Below, in pieces: positions 1-12,060 of a DNA stretch of 64,000 nucleotides. The notes beneath the pieces were generated by a model. The model saw only the letters and a list, made by a program, of their open reading frames with translations, searched no databases and had not been told where the DNA came from. Origin of the DNA: Straminergon stramineum (taxonomy: Eukaryota > Streptophyta > Bryopsida > Hypnales > Calliergonaceae); NCBI GenBank assembly GCA_963920665.1, contig OY987266.1:9739001-9803000 (forward strand), in the 5' to 3' direction. The first letter of the stretch is position 1. Every line of letters starts with the position of its first letter. The position numbers and the translations under genes are program-made.

Positions 1-1568
1 CTCCGATTCTTGTTCATAATGCTAGCAATTTTTTCGGCTACTCCTCCAATCATGCTCAAATTCCACCAAATTGCTTATCCAATCCACCAAGCTGCAATTG
101 AAAGACCATTTTGATTTTCAAAATTGCAATCCTTTGTTGTATCTACAACCACAATCTAATCTCTTCATTCTCTAGCCACAAGAATTTAACTTTCCAAACT
201 TCCGTGTTCTAGTTTATTGTTCATTTAATAGTACTAGGATTCGATTTACAAAGTGACAATTGAAATTCATAGACCCCCATAAAAATTCAAATTACAAATC
301 TTCTCACTCAATTTATAGACAATTGTCATATACTATGTCTCAAATGGACCAAACAAGGCCATATAATTTTCTTCATAAAATACTCAAATTTATAAACAAA
401 TATAATATATATTAAAATTTTAAAAGAAAACTTACAATCAATTGTTCGTCCAAAAAAACTACAACTAAAAAACATCAAATGAAAATCCACAATTTATAAT
501 GAGGGTGGCCGCTCACACTTCATTTGAAAAGGTGTGTCCAATATCACACCCCATTCATCTAAGCTGTGAAGGTTGAATCTATGGTGTAGACAATATAGTC
601 TAATTAGCAAGTAATTTATAGTTAAGGTGAATTAACTTACGCAATTTGGAATAAAAAGCCAATTCTAACATTGGCAGAACAAATTGCAAAATCAAGTAGT
701 CTGCGAATAAACTGAGTGAATTATCATTATCAGATTTGGTCAAGTCGACACATTAACTATGGGTTTGGAATCTATTTGACTGATTTATAGTACTGATGGT
801 AGTTTTAGTGTTAAATTGATAAGCAAGTAGCCAGTATTGAAAGACAAATTGATCATAGCCATAAGTCATAGAGTGCACGGTCATAGGTGCTAGGACTAAT
901 AGTCATATGGTTAAGGATCTAGGGTCTTGACGAATTGATTCAAGTAAAGTTTGGGTAAAGCTAAAGACAAATCAATTGGAAAAGCTAAAGCTATGGGGCT
1001 GACGTGAAGAATAAATCGACTAAACGAGGAATGAAACTCTAAACTTTTCATGCTCTGCATACTAAGCAAATGGATAGAAAAGATGGATTTGATATTTGCA
1101 TATTAAATTAGCAATTAGGCTAATAATATAGTACGGATTAGAAGAGGAAAAATAAAGAGGAATTAAAGTAATAAATAATTTCCCTAAAAGTTTATTGTAT
1201 TTCAAATATATACCTTGGTGCATTTGATTACGTTGATAGTGCATGCATTGTCAAGACAAATTGATCAAACTTAAGGAATTGACAAGAGGATTTGCCACAA
1301 GCCAAAAGCATACTATATAGGACTAGGACCGCATACATGGAGTCTATTATAAATAGCATTTGGGATGGACTGAGACTATTTGACTAAGAATGTGGGTTTC
1401 TTTGTTAAAATTCTAGAACAAATCGTAAAACAAAGTAGATAAATATTAAAAATACGAAAACAAGTGACCTTAGTCACGCAAACGTTAGACTTATTGACCT
1501 TTCTTTAGGAATTACCCCCCTATACTATATTTCCCTAGGTTTTGTCGAGTAGGCAAAATCTAAATACA
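1..1568 (+). repeat. LTR-like sequence at the 5' end of a Ty3/gypsy element
   Basis: No gene is visible here. The right edge is inferred from the CA-type end (TAAATACA) directly before a primer-binding site at 1572. Bases about 1060-1568 are matched, inverted and diverged, by about 14330-14800: for example AGCATACTATATAGGACTAGG at 1308 and its complement near 14565, and a shared block around 1461-1565. Two separate occurrences support a repeated LTR. The left boundary is not seen and may lie outside the window; bases 1-580 could be unrelated flank. Many GACAAATTG/CAATTTGTC words occur at 680-1300. What I see is the repeat relation and PBS placement; the LTR label is inference. Confidence 0.5.
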
Positions 1569-1571
1569 TTT

Positions 1572-1589
1572 TGGCACTGCTACTTGGGA
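1572..1589 (+). other. Primer-binding site resembling plant tRNA-Asp
   Basis: TGGCACTGCTACTTGGGA matches the 18-base primer site used by many plant gypsy elements, complementary to the 3' end of tRNA-Asp, at 13 of 18 positions as I recall that site. Four of the five mismatches are transitions, as expected for a methylated old copy. It follows the presumed LTR end by 3 bases, the usual spacing. Confidence 0.5.
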
Positions 1590-1949
1590 AAGGTCCTAGC
1601 TAACAGTGGCTAAGATGTAAAGTAGAAATACCCTTTTTAATTTGGTTCCAACACAAGGTGTTTTGATTTCAAATTCAAACAAAACTTAAGAAAAAATTAT
1701 AAAGAAATATAAATTGTGATTTCCTTGTTAAAATTTCAAACTTAATATGGAATAATATGTATTTCTTTTACTAAAAATTTTCTTTTAAAATTAAAACCTT
1801 GATTTTGAAACCAAAGTTCATAGAGATAAGGGTAGGGAATATTTATCTCTTAGAATTTGATTCTAAAAATCGAAGCCATAATATGTAAAGACAAAATATT
1901 ATAATTTTGATCATAGTCCAAAACATTATGCCGGTTAAATAGAGACAAA

Positions 1950-2537
1950 ATGGATCAATGTGCAAAAATTAGTCAAGAAATTATAGATGAAGTTTTATCA
2001 GATATCTTTCCTAGGAAAGACTTATTAGATAAATCATCTTCTACAATTTATTCTAATAAACCTATAGACTTAGAATTAGGACCAAAATATAAACCAATTT
2101 CAACATCCACCAAACCAATTGGTTTAAATTTTAGAAATTTAAAACTTAAGGAAAGTAGGGCTTACACTATAGGAAAAATACAAGGGTTAAGGGAAGGAAA
2201 CCATTGTCATTGGTGTGGAGAAATTGGACATATTAAGAAAACTTGCTTTAAGAAACAAGCCTTCGATAGTTCAAAAGGAAAATTCCATACACCAACTTAT
2301 ACTCATCACCCTACCTTTGCAAATCTGCCCACTAGAATTCCTAGACCAACAACTCCAAAACCTTTACATATTTCTTATGACTTAGATTTTGAAATTCTAG
2401 TTAAGGGATTGAATCATTTAAGGAAACTAGAAATACCTATAGAAAAATTGTTACAATTTAGACTCATGGTTAACACTTTAATTTATTTTCACTCATCACA
2501 ATGTGAAACCAAGGAATTTCATGCAAATTTATACTAG
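1950..2537 (+). CDS. Extra ORF upstream of gag, 195 aa, one CCHC zinc knuckle
   Basis: This is an intact 195-codon frame in the leader between PBS and gag. Its middle holds CHWCGEIGHIKKTC, a CX2CX4HX4C knuckle of the type that binds single-stranded nucleic acid in retroelement nucleocapsids. The rest is basic and rich in Thr, Pro and Lys and I recognise nothing else. It is not the main gag, which begins near 3339. A diverged, stop-ridden relative lies at about 12175-12620 (IIEEVLFNVF against IIDEVLSDIF), so the frame belongs to the family and is not chance. Extra ORFs before gag are known in Tat/Ogre-type gypsy elements; I cannot show that this is the same protein. The ATG start gives the whole open frame but is otherwise unsupported. 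Confidence 0.6.
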   Translation: MDQCAKISQEIIDEVLSDIFPRKDLLDKSSSTIYSNKPIDLELGPKYKPISTSTKPIGLNFRNLKLKESRAYTIGKIQGLREGNHCHWCGEIGHIKKTCFKKQAFDSSKGKFHTPTYTHHPTFANLPTRIPRPTTPKPLHISYDLDFEILVKGLNHLRKLEIPIEKLLQFRLMVNTLIYFHSSQCETKEFHANLY

Positions 2538-2641
2538 GTTAGTTAGACATATCTTTGTTTAAATGAATCAAAATGGGCTATTTGTTTCCATGGGAAGTAC
2601 CAGAGGTTCTGGAAGATTATTATTTGGGACGTTGTCTTTTT

Positions 2642-3091
2642 ATGGCCTTTTATTGATTATATAAAAATGCATATTATAGGCAAGGATTCAAGTTAAGTGG
2701 AACCCATATAAAAGGCAAAGTATTAAAAGAAAAGATAGATCAATTACCATTAGACATTAAAAGAATTATCTTTAGTAAAATTTGGGAAAAATTAGAACCA
2801 AAGAAAGGATTTGCTGTGAAAAGTGGAGAATTGATTTTTCATTTTTCCCTGCATTATTTAATTAGTCAATATGGGAAATTAAAATCACAAACTGTAAACT
2901 AAGTACCTAAAGCCTATGCTGCTTGGATTGGTACACAAATTTTAAATAGAATTTATATACTCACTTATGGGCCAATGAATCCAGCAGTGACTCCACTTAT
3001 CCCAGATTTTATGTATAAAGAAAAAATAAATCCTTTAAGTCCACCTTTTAGTTTAGTTTGCCCAACTAGTTTCAACTACTTACGTTTGTAA
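2642..3091 (+). pseudogene. Second decayed ORF upstream of gag
   Basis: A 150-codon frame reads through as protein-like sequence (for example KIDQLPLDIKRIIFSKIWEK) with only two internal stops, TGA at 2654 and TAA at 2900, each one C-to-T change from CGA or CAA. It ends at TAA 3089-3091. A homologous decayed frame is at about 13615-13960 (QIDQLSLDVRRIILSKI), again about 1 kb after an ORF1 relative, so the ORF1-ORF2 pair is a fixed part of this element family. No known domain is recognised. The true N-terminus is unclear; the frame could begin upstream near 2590. Confidence 0.5.
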
Positions 3092-3132
3092 GACATTAAC
3101 CCATATCAGTTGTCATCACAAAGATACCTTAC

Positions 3133-3242
3133 TATAAAAACCTAGAGAGGAGCAAGAGAAACAACTCATGAACATTAAGAACACATTACCCTAGAAATCG
3201 TGATAACGTGTCCCCAGTGTTTCCCGGGTTTTGCTCAATAAA
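3133..3242 (+). promoter_or_regulatory. Candidate internal promoter and polyadenylation signal before gag
   Basis: A TATA box (TATAAAAA, 3133-3140) is followed 97 bases later by AATAAA (3237-3242), with a purine-rich stretch in between. This promoter-plus-polyA spacing is what one expects in the R region of an LTR or of a plant pararetrovirus, yet it lies between ORF2 and gag. It may be a relic of another LTR or an internal promoter for gag-pol. Only the motifs are visible; function is not shown. Confidence 0.3.
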
Positions 3243-3338
3243 GTGGTAAATCTTTTTGAAACCTATGGCCTTTATTAGGTGTTAGATCACACACGTGATC
3301 GAGTACTAAAAGAGTCCGCATGGAAAATAGCAAACTAG

Positions 3339-5715
3339 GAAAAACCAAAACATAGGAGAAATCATGTTGTTTTTACAAACCCTGGTTTTTCACCTCCTAG
3401 GCTTCTTCATACAAGAATTCCTTCTAGTCCAATAGAGGCGAGTACCTCAGAGTCAATCAGACAATTTCAAAACTTAGTGGCAAATTCACAACAGAATGAA
3501 ACTCTAAGTGAAATAGCAGAATCAGACATTGACTTTGAAATTCATTCTACAATTCTTTTAGGACTTGAAGAATCTACAAGGGATGAGGGAATAAGACAGG
3601 GGACACCTATTGAGGATACTTCTACTTCATTAGAAATAATAGATCATGCAATCACACCAATTACAGAATCGTCTGTTAATCGAACACTAGTTTATTCCCC
3701 AAATAATTTCCAAAGAATTCCAACTAGTCTACCACCACTTATACCAATAGAATATCTATTTCCCACTTCTAGTCCACAACCTTTTGAATCCAATGCTATA
3801 CTCTCTAAATATTTGAAAAATACTTGGAATCAAAATGGTAGGGGTGTGACAGAAAGGTTAGAAGCTTATTTAACCCCTATTCAAGGTAGTTGAAGAAATT
3901 TGACTGCAAATTTTGTTAACTCAAATCCTCCTAAGTCTCCACCACATTCGGAAATACCTAAGGGTCAATTCTTGAATTATAATTATAATGAAACTATTAA
4001 CCCATTTAGTTTCCAAAACTCACCATATCAACCAAATTTGAGTTCTTATCAACCTTGGTCACAATTACCATATCAACCTATACCAATAGAGTCAAATACT
4101 TCAAAACTAGAAGTTGAAACACCAACATTTGAAGAAGATACGTGGCTAGAAAAATATAATATGGCACAACCACGTCCATTAAATTTGGTTAATTTGCCCC
4201 AATACAATGGTCAAGCAGGCTCAAATCCTGACTACCATTTGAATTGTTTTAGCATAGTTTGTGTAGCTAATATGATTCCTGAGGCTAGTTACTTCACTAC
4301 TTTCCCTGCCACCCTAATAGGGACTGCCCAAGAATGGTACCAAACTAATGGTCCCTTTCGCATATGGAATGCACTAAGAGAGGCATTCCAAACCAGATTT
4401 AGACCATTAGCTTTTAGGGAAAGCTTACAAGAAAGATTAAGAACCATAAGAATGGTAGTGGGGGAAAGTGTAAATAATTATTATGGTATAATGGAATATA
4501 TCTTACAATGGTGGACAGATCATGGGATTCCAGATGCATATCTAACTAGCATCTTTGTGGGAGGATTATATCCCCCAGAATTTAAAATAGCTATAAAAGA
4601 AAAGAATCCCGCAGATCTAGCTACCGCTGTACTATATGCAAAACAATATGAAGAAGCAAGAATAGGTGAAGAACAAATGGGTACCATTGATCCTAGCCTT
4701 TATCCCTCAGATTTATTATATTATCCACAAATGGGAATGCAACCTCCTATTTACCAACCAATGGTATATCAACAGCCTCAAATGAAAACCTATAACCCAC
4801 AACCAATACAAACTAAGGTAGCTATACCTGAAACTAAAAATTCCAATACGAATTTGTTAAATAAATTGGTTGAAGAAATGGTTGATTTAAGAGTACAAAT
4901 TACTAACACCCTAGTAAAACGATCTAAACCTACTAACACAAGAACCAATATATGGTGTACCAATTGTTAAGGTCATGGTCATTTGCCATCAAAATGTCCT
5001 TTGCCTGCCATAGAAAATACCAATAGTAGACCACGTTGTACTTTTTGTGGTGGGAATCATCCCACAAATAAATGTTGGAATTTAGCTTCGGTCAAACAAG
5101 ACATAAAAGCAATAAAACAAGTCTTACAAATAGATTCAAATAAACCTTGGATAAATAGAACTAATGATAATAAAAGACCCTTCACTAGACCTAATAATGG
5201 TTCACCGTATAAACCTAATGATAATCATCCACGTTGGAATGATACGTATAATAGACCACCAGTTTGGAATGGTCCACCAACCAACCCAAACACATGGCGG
5301 TATGGTCCACTTGAAAGAGGAAAACACTTAGTATGTTATAGATGTGGCAAATTAGGTCATTACGCTAGTAATTGTCCTAATCCTAGAAAAGAGGTTGGAT
5401 ATATCCCCTGGTGTGGCAGATGTTGACAAGAAGGTCATTTATCTGAGGATTGCACTGCCCCACCTAGGAAATTTCCACCTTCTAAGAGAGATTATCCTAG
5501 AAATAAACAAGTTCAATTCCAAAAAGAAGGAAATTCAAGACCTTCAAACCATATTTCACACTCTATACCTGAGAAAAGATTCTATCCAGAAAATATCTTT
5601 GTAGCCACCAGAGCAGCAAAGGCTAAACAAAATCTATTAACTGATCAAAATATTGATAATTTTGAAAGTAAAAGTGAATCAGTTACAAAATTACCAGAAA
5701 ATACTCCCTTGATAA
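3339..5715 (+). pseudogene. gag: Ty3/gypsy gag (capsid and nucleocapsid), decayed
   Basis: One reading frame runs from about 3339 to 5715 and is broken by TGA 3891, TAA 4968 and TGA 5424, all one C-to-T step from sense codons. The capsid part (about 4165-4670) has the retrotransposon gag pattern, including GTAQEWYQ, FQTRFRP and LQERLRTIRM. Four zinc knuckles follow: near 4956, 5037 (CX2CX3HX4C), 5334 (CYRCGKLGHYASNC) and 5412. Two of the stops fall inside the first and fourth knuckles. The N-terminal 250 codons are Pro, Ser and Asn rich. Gag would form the particle and package element RNA. The frame is open well upstream of the GTG at 3477, and the real start is not settled. A one-base insertion near 5727-5731 shifts the frame into protease. 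Confidence 0.85.
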
Positions 5716-5718
5716 TTA

Positions 5719-6501
5719 TTGGAAAAGGAAGTAATTCCACCAATTGAGATGACTTTAGATTCCAATCATCCTAATAAGGAAATGACTTGGAAAGAAAAGC
5801 AAGAAAAACTTCTAAAACAACAGTCTAGTCAACAACCATCAACTTTACCTTTAAAAACTATAAATCCCATGACCAATACCATTCCAAGTTTTTATCAAAT
5901 ACCTGCCAAAAGAATAAATTCTAACCCAAATTTACAAAATTCACAAAGGCCATTAAAACATAAAGTACCCAGAACTATGAAATTAACATCAAGAATGGAA
6001 CCCTATGATGTAGTGGCAAATTTGGATAAAATTCAACCCCAAATAAGTATGAAACAACTATTGGCCATATTCCCAAAATGTAGGAGTGATTTGACATCCT
6101 CATTAATTAGGAAAAGAGCCAAACCCTTAGAAATTCATGAAATTTCAATGGATCTAGGAGCACCTACCGTGGATGTCATAATTGATGGATCCTTAATTAG
6201 TGGAATTCAAATTGATAGTGGGTCTAGTATTAATCTCATGAATTTTTAAATAATGGAAGAATTGGGATTAACCACTATGACTTCAACTCCAATTATTTTA
6301 AGAATGGCTGATCAAAGTGAGGTAAAGCCTTTGGGGAAGCTAACCCAAATTCTTACAACTATTGGGGGAATAGACTATAAAATTGAATACATTGTGTTTA
6401 AAATTGATGAGTCTATTTCTTCCTACCCCATTTTATTGGAAAGACCCTGGTTATATTCTACTAAAGCTAGGGATGATTGGGGAAAAAAAACCTTGATATA
6501 G
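5719..6501 (+). pseudogene. Ty3/gypsy aspartic protease region, decayed
   Basis: This continues the polyprotein in the next frame. GIQIDSGSSINLM near 6205-6240 contains the retropepsin DSG active-site triplet (Asp codon 6214). TAA at 6247 breaks the domain just after the active site, and the frame then continues through a typical retropepsin tail (ILLERPWL, 6433-6456). Retropepsin would act as a dimer to cut gag-pol. A one-base loss in the A8 run at 6483-6490 shifts the frame into reverse transcriptase. The 5' part (5719-6130) is a Lys, Gln and Pro rich linker. Confidence 0.75.
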
Positions 6502-7991
6502 GAAAAGGAAAAGATAAAATTATTTTACCCCTTTATCCCCCAACCTATAAGGGAGAAACCCAAGATGAAGGAACTAGTGTTACCTCAGAAAACCAGGCAG
6601 AAACTGAAAGTGAAGAATGTGAAATAGATCCAACCCAAAAAGTTACTAAAGAAATACCTTATAAAAGTATTGGGATGGGCGAATATTTTACACCACCAGC
6701 AAACATTGATGACTCAAATGGTGCCATTTTGGCATGGGAAAATTCTGAAGTCTTAAATATAAGTGTTGAGGAAAGTTCTCAGTTAGAACCTGAACTACAG
6801 TCTAAGAACCAAGAGATGGAAGATATGTTTGCCAATAGTGATACCACACCTTTGCAAAGAAAAACTTTTAAGGAATCTTTAAGGACACCTTTGCAAACTA
6901 TGAACTTAGGAATTGAGGAAAACCCTAAAATTATAAAAGTTTATTCCAAAATGACAAAGGTCGAATTTAAATATTGGCATAACTTTTTCAAAAGGCATAA
7001 AAGTTCCTTTGCTTGGAACTATAGTGATTTGAAAGGTGTTCCACCTGAAATCTATGAACACAATATCATATTAGAACCCAATGCCAAACCTGTTAGACAA
7101 AGACAATATAGGATGAACCCTAAATACTCCTTAATGGTCAAAGAGGAAATTGATAAACTTTTAGCTTGTGGTTTTATCTTTGAAGTACCATATAGTGAGT
7201 GGGTGTCTCCAATTGTCATAGTTCCTAAAAAGAATGGGAAGTTAAGAATATGCCAAGATTATCGAAAATTAAATTGTGTAACTAAAAAGGATCATTTTCC
7301 TTTACCATTTATAGACACACTATTAGATGGTGTGGCAGGATGTGAGTGTTATTCCTTTATGGACGGATTTTCGGGATATAATCAAATTCAAATTGCACAA
7401 ATTTATCGTCTATTGACAGCATTTACTACTAATTGGGGTGTTTATGCCCATACCAAAATGCCATTTGGTTTATGCAATGCACCAACAACTTTTCAGAGAT
7501 TAATGACTATAGCTTTTCAAATGTATTTGAGAAAGTTTATGGAAATCTTCCTAGATGACTTTTACATTTATAGTACAAAAGAAAAGCATGCCGAGTGTTT
7601 GGAAAAATGTTTTGTCCAATGTGAGAAATATGGCATTTCAATTAATGCAGCAAAATCCCAGTGTGCCATACCATTTGGAAAATTAGTTGGTCATATTGTC
7701 TCTAGTCAAGGCATTGCTATAGACCTAGATAAAATTGCTACAATAGTCCAATTATCTCAACCCAATACCGTTACAAAAGTTAGAGCCTTTTTAGGGCATG
7801 TAGGATATTATAGACGATATATCTATAGATATGCCAACATTGTCAATCCTTTGACTGAATTAACTAAAAAGACTAATACACCACCTGTATGGACTGAAGC
7901 TTATACCAAAGCTTTTGAAACTTTGAAGCATAAACTTACAAGTGCACCAGTCTTAATTCCTCCTAATTGGGACAAAGATTTTGGAGGATAG
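6477..7991 (+). pseudogene. Ty3/gypsy reverse transcriptase, truncated before RNase H
   Basis: A clean 504-codon frame. Residues 1-200 are linker. RT follows with the fingers motif WVSPIVIVPKKNGKLRICQD (about 242-261), the first catalytic block SFMDGFSGYNQI (Asp 296), MPFGLCNAPTTFQ, and the FLDD box with Asp 360 and 361. All three catalytic aspartates are retained. The connection region (FLGHVGYYRRYI, then LTELTKKTN) and APVLIPPNWDKDF lead to the start of RNase H, where the frame ends in TAG at 7989. What follows is not RNase H or integrase in any frame I checked, so pol is truncated by deletion or recombination. FLDD instead of the commoner YVDD/YLDD occurs in several plant gypsy lineages; I do not assign one. 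Confidence 0.9.
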
Positions 7992-7992
7992 T

Positions 7993-8812
7993 GTCCGGAT
8001 CTTGACAAATTCCAATGATGAATTGCAACAAGATTTGGAGCGGGTTGAGGAGATGAATCGACAGTTGCAAATGGTGATGTGGGAGCACCAATGAGAACAA
8101 CCACCCACCTTTTCCTTATTCCACTCGTATGTGCTCCAGAGTAATGTCTGCTTGAGCATCCTCAATTTGCAAAAGGGGTAGGCATTGACCAAGGAACAAT
8201 TTGACGAGGTTTGGAAGTTGGCGGATCAACACAACAACATGCAAAATTTGATTTGTGAAATGTTCATTCGAGCAAATCTGGCACTGGAAGATTGATCGAT
8301 TTTACTCTATCCAATTGTAGATGTGGGAGCCCAAGCATTGTTGTATTACATGAATTTGGAGAAGCAGCTGCGAACTCGGCGGCAATTGGACTTGAGTATC
8401 ACACAACCACGCAAGATATAGATTGGTGACCATCGAGCTAAAATTGCCCAAGTAGTGGAGAACCCAGAGATTCAAACCAAATGGCAGGGTCAAATGGTCA
8501 AAGTATTGGGTGCAATAAGAACAAATCATCTCGACAATGTGGGTAGTATTCAGGAGGTTTTGACTAGTTGCATCGCCAGAGAAGCTTATGCATAGCAAGG
8601 AGAATTCACCAATAGCCATTATACATTTGCCATCCAAAACACTTACGAGGAGGTGCAGCGAGTAGTGGACAAATTTGCGAGGGGACGACTCACAATGCCA
8701 AACACGAAGCTAAGTGCGTTAATCAATTTGCCACTGGTCACCTACACCCCAACCAAGTGGATGAAGGTTCAGACGCCGATTCAGGGAAGTCTATTGAGTT
8801 TATTCCATTAGA
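7993..8812 (+). pseudogene. Decayed 273-codon frame of unknown function, coiled-coil start
   Basis: Directly after the truncated RT, one frame stays protein-like to TAG 8812 (NDELQQDLERVEEMNRQLQM near 8014, then LADQHNNMQNLICEMFIRAN). It contains stops TGA 8092, TAG 8179, TGA 8293, TAG 8419 and TAG 8593, approximately, every one explained by CGA to TGA or CAG to TAG. The heptad-like Leu, Glu and Gln spacing at the start suggests a coiled coil. It shows no retroviral motif. It may be part of another element or a captured host exon joined to the RT. The base composition is higher in GC than the AT-rich sequence after 8820. Confidence 0.45.
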
Positions 8813-8819
8813 TTAAATA

Positions 8820-9960
8820 TTTAATAAATGAACATATAATTATTAAATTTTATATGAAGAAAAAAGAAAATCTTATTAAATTAAAAATGAATTATAGAAA
8901 AATATTGCTTCTATATTTTTTATACAATAATTTCATATTTTATTCTTTAGTACAAATTGTGTTGATTGCCATTTATTTATTTTTAATTTCATCCATTAAT
9001 ATACTTATTTTTTATAGTTTAGATTTATTGAATAAATAAATAAAAATGGAAATTCAAATGGAAATTATGTTTAAATATATTAAAATGAAATTTTTATGTA
9101 ATATAATATATATTATAAAGATTTTTATAGTATAAAATATTTTAATTTATTTTAATTTGATTTATAATAATTTGTACAGTCAAATATTGAAATAGATTAA
9201 AAATATCATAAAACATAAATCAAATAAATATATAAATGCATAAAATCTATTAAAATAACATTTTTTTAGTGCTATTAAATATTTTGGTAATACTTATTGA
9301 ATAAAATAATTATTTCTATAAAAGCTATTGACAAAACAATCATATTCTTGTTCAAAACCTTTAAAAGTTATATTTAATCATGCTAGCTTTTTACTGTCAA
9401 TGGATCAATAATTTGTGCATGTGATAATCTATGAAGTTCTTTGATAGTTCAAATCAAATTATTTACATCAAACACATGTCAACATGATTGGGGGCACATA
9501 TGCAATAATTGGGATTTTTAATTTTCTTTGTAAATTCATATTTTACAATAAAAAAATGAATTATTTTATTTTAAATAATGAAATTTTATTTTGAAATAAT
9601 AAAAGACAATTTCATAATATATTTTATTTTAATTTGTACATCTTTAATTGAATGACTTGAAATATTCTTGAAACTTTAAGTTTTATTGTAAATAAGTAAA
9701 AATGATATAATTTTAAATATGAAAAATCATAATAATATACAAATATAAATTTAAAATCATTGTAAATGTACTTGAATTGATTTTGTATTATCTAATTATT
9801 TTCTCATATGATATTTATTTAAAATGTAAAATTTTAATTATATATTTAATTATATAAAAAATTTAGAATTATCATTATTCCATAATGTGAATTAATATGC
9901 AAAATCTTCATATTCCTATTTATGTTTTTAAATATAGAAAGGTGTAAACAACGAAATTTT
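8820..9960. repeat. AT-rich repeat, copy 1 (related to 12640-13215)
   Basis: Very AT-rich, no gene. Blocks at 9100-9530 recur in the same order and orientation at 12690-13070: TTAAATATTTTGGTAAT, a shared CTATTGACA(A/T)AACAAT block, and TTTGTGCAT. A second block, TTCCTATTTATGTTTTT, is near 9916 and 13178. Copy 2 sits between the ORF1 and ORF2 relics of the second gypsy copy, so this is a separate element or a family segment. Ends were not resolved. Confidence 0.5.
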
Positions 9961-12060
9961 CAATGTTTTGCCAAATTGCCTTATCTAATGTAAAAAGAGA
10001 ATAATTGGCAACTTGATTATACATTACAACACTAATATAGGCTAATTAAAAATTTTAATGGATTCAAAACATTGCAACTAGAATAGATGAGAAGAGTGAC
10101 AAATTGACTTTGTGCCCTTTCAAGGTAAATAGTCCTCTTGTTGCTAGGATATAGGCTAAACAATTTGTCATTTCACTCTCACTTTCTCGGTTTTCCTTTG
10201 TTGTCCAATCACTTTTGGTGTCCTTTTATATAAAGGTAACTTCTTCAAAATTGTAATACAAGTTGTCTTTTAATAATCTGTCTTATGCTCCAGTGTTATT
10301 ATAATTTGATTCAAATCTAGAGATTAGATTTTATTTTTAATTGTGTGTGCTTGCTTGGTGACGATTTGGTTGTGCAACTTCATTTTTGTTTTGTGAGTTG
10401 TATTTGACCAATTGTCTCATTGTTTTGGAAGCAAAATTTATTGTTGACAAATTGTATTTGAAATAGCAATTAACCTAGAGATTAGACTAATGTGGTGTAG
10501 GTGTTGAAATATATTGGTAGGTTGATTATGAATGTGGTTGTGGTTTGAGCATGTTGGAAACTAATGACTTAATCAATTTGGTGTTGTTGATTTTTACTAT
10601 GAGTTTTTGTAATTGTGTTTTGATTTATTCCAACACTTAGATCTTTGCTTGTAGGTGATTGTGAAGTGAATTGTATATTTGTATGGATGTATGTGCTTAA
10701 ATTTAGAAGTAACTTTTATTCTTGGAACTTTCTAGGTGTGAATAACAATTTGTCTGTGAAATTACATTATAATTGGATTAAAATGAGTAAGAGTACTAGA
10801 GTCTTTTGGTTGTGATTACCATGGAATTTGAACACCTTGATGAATTGACACAGACAAGAGTGAGAATTGAGGATGCAACAAGGAGCATCTAATGGGGTTA
10901 GCTTTGGTCCCAATTACAAATTGCCAAACAAGGTTGCCAATGAAGATTAGAATCATGATCAGGTAGGTATTTCCTAAACAATTTGTTTTGTTGTATGTGT
11001 TTAAGTAGTGTGAATTGAGATGCATGGTGATTTACTAGCTATTATGACAACAAGTTGTATAAATTCATTGAGCAATTGACAACTTGTCTAGTTAAGTGTG
11101 TAAGATTTAGCCTTATTGGTCGGACAGAGGAAGACATGAAAGTGAAAACATCTAAATGCTAGTATATAGGAGTGATCTTAGGCACGTAGAACTTGATTTG
11201 AACCAACTATTGTAAGAGTGAATGATTAGTATTGTCTAACTTTTTGAGTGACAACTTGTCTTGAATCAAAAAGCATTAGATGTTTGGAGCAGTGAGTTGA
11301 AATTAGAAAAATTGTGATAGAATTTTTATAGTGATTAAGTCAAGCTTCAAGCAGGCAAATTGTTGTTGTATTGTGCAGCACTGTACATGATTCTAGATAT
11401 ATTCTAAGATTGAGATCATTTAGAGACTAGTAACTTCCTGATAGGTTGGTCAATGTTGCCTAGTAATTTATAATAGTGACAAAATTGTCATGGTATATTA
11501 CACCTAATTTAAGCCTGGTTATAAGGCAAATGTTGAAGGAATAAATTGACTTAATAGTGTGCAATATTGGGGAACAATTATCGTCAATCATTTACACTAA
11601 AATCAATTGGGAATTGGAAGGTTGATAATTGGTTGGGCATTACTTATTAGTAACAAATAATAGTGACAAGTTGATTTGGGGTCATAGTAGGAATATGGGT
11701 TTGATTGGTGCACAACTACTATGTGTAGTTGTTAGTATTCTCTATAGTAGTAGATTAATATCATTATCAAATTGGTTGGATATTGTGCACCTAAGGCTCT
11801 AATTGGAGCTTGCATTATACTCATGCCCTGCATTAGTTAGAGACAAATTGCTAAGTAGCTAAAATGTATGGATGTAGGTATTAAATGATAGAATAAGTAG
11901 GGAATAATCAAATAGGTAAGGATACCCAATGATGTAAAAACTAAAGTGTTGCATCTCAAGGGAATATTTCTATAGACATGGAACTCCTAAATGGTATTCA
12001 TTTCATACGATTATAATGCACGTATATGTAGAAATCCAATTAAAAAATTATTAAAGGGAA
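9961..12060 (+). repeat. Second, LTR-like leader region with TATA box and repeated GACAAATTG words
   Basis: No gene seen. It precedes the ORF1 relic at 12175 as the LTR precedes ORF1 at 1950. Weak similarity to 690-800 is visible (ATCATTATCAAATTGGTT near 11762 against ATCATTATCAGATTTGGT near 724). A TATA box, TATATAAAGG, is at about 10230. About eighteen words of the type ACAAATTG, CAATTTGT or GACAA.TTGTC occur from 9974 to 11850, commonly 60-120 bases apart. I read it as a strongly diverged LTR plus leader of the same family; the boundaries are not visible. Confidence 0.35.

Noticed and set aside
1590..7991. Endogenous caulimovirus (plant pararetrovirus)
   Set aside because: TATA plus AATAAA and extra ORFs suggested it, but the capsid region is of Ty3/gypsy gag type, a primer site and LTR-like repeats are present, and I saw no movement-protein motif.
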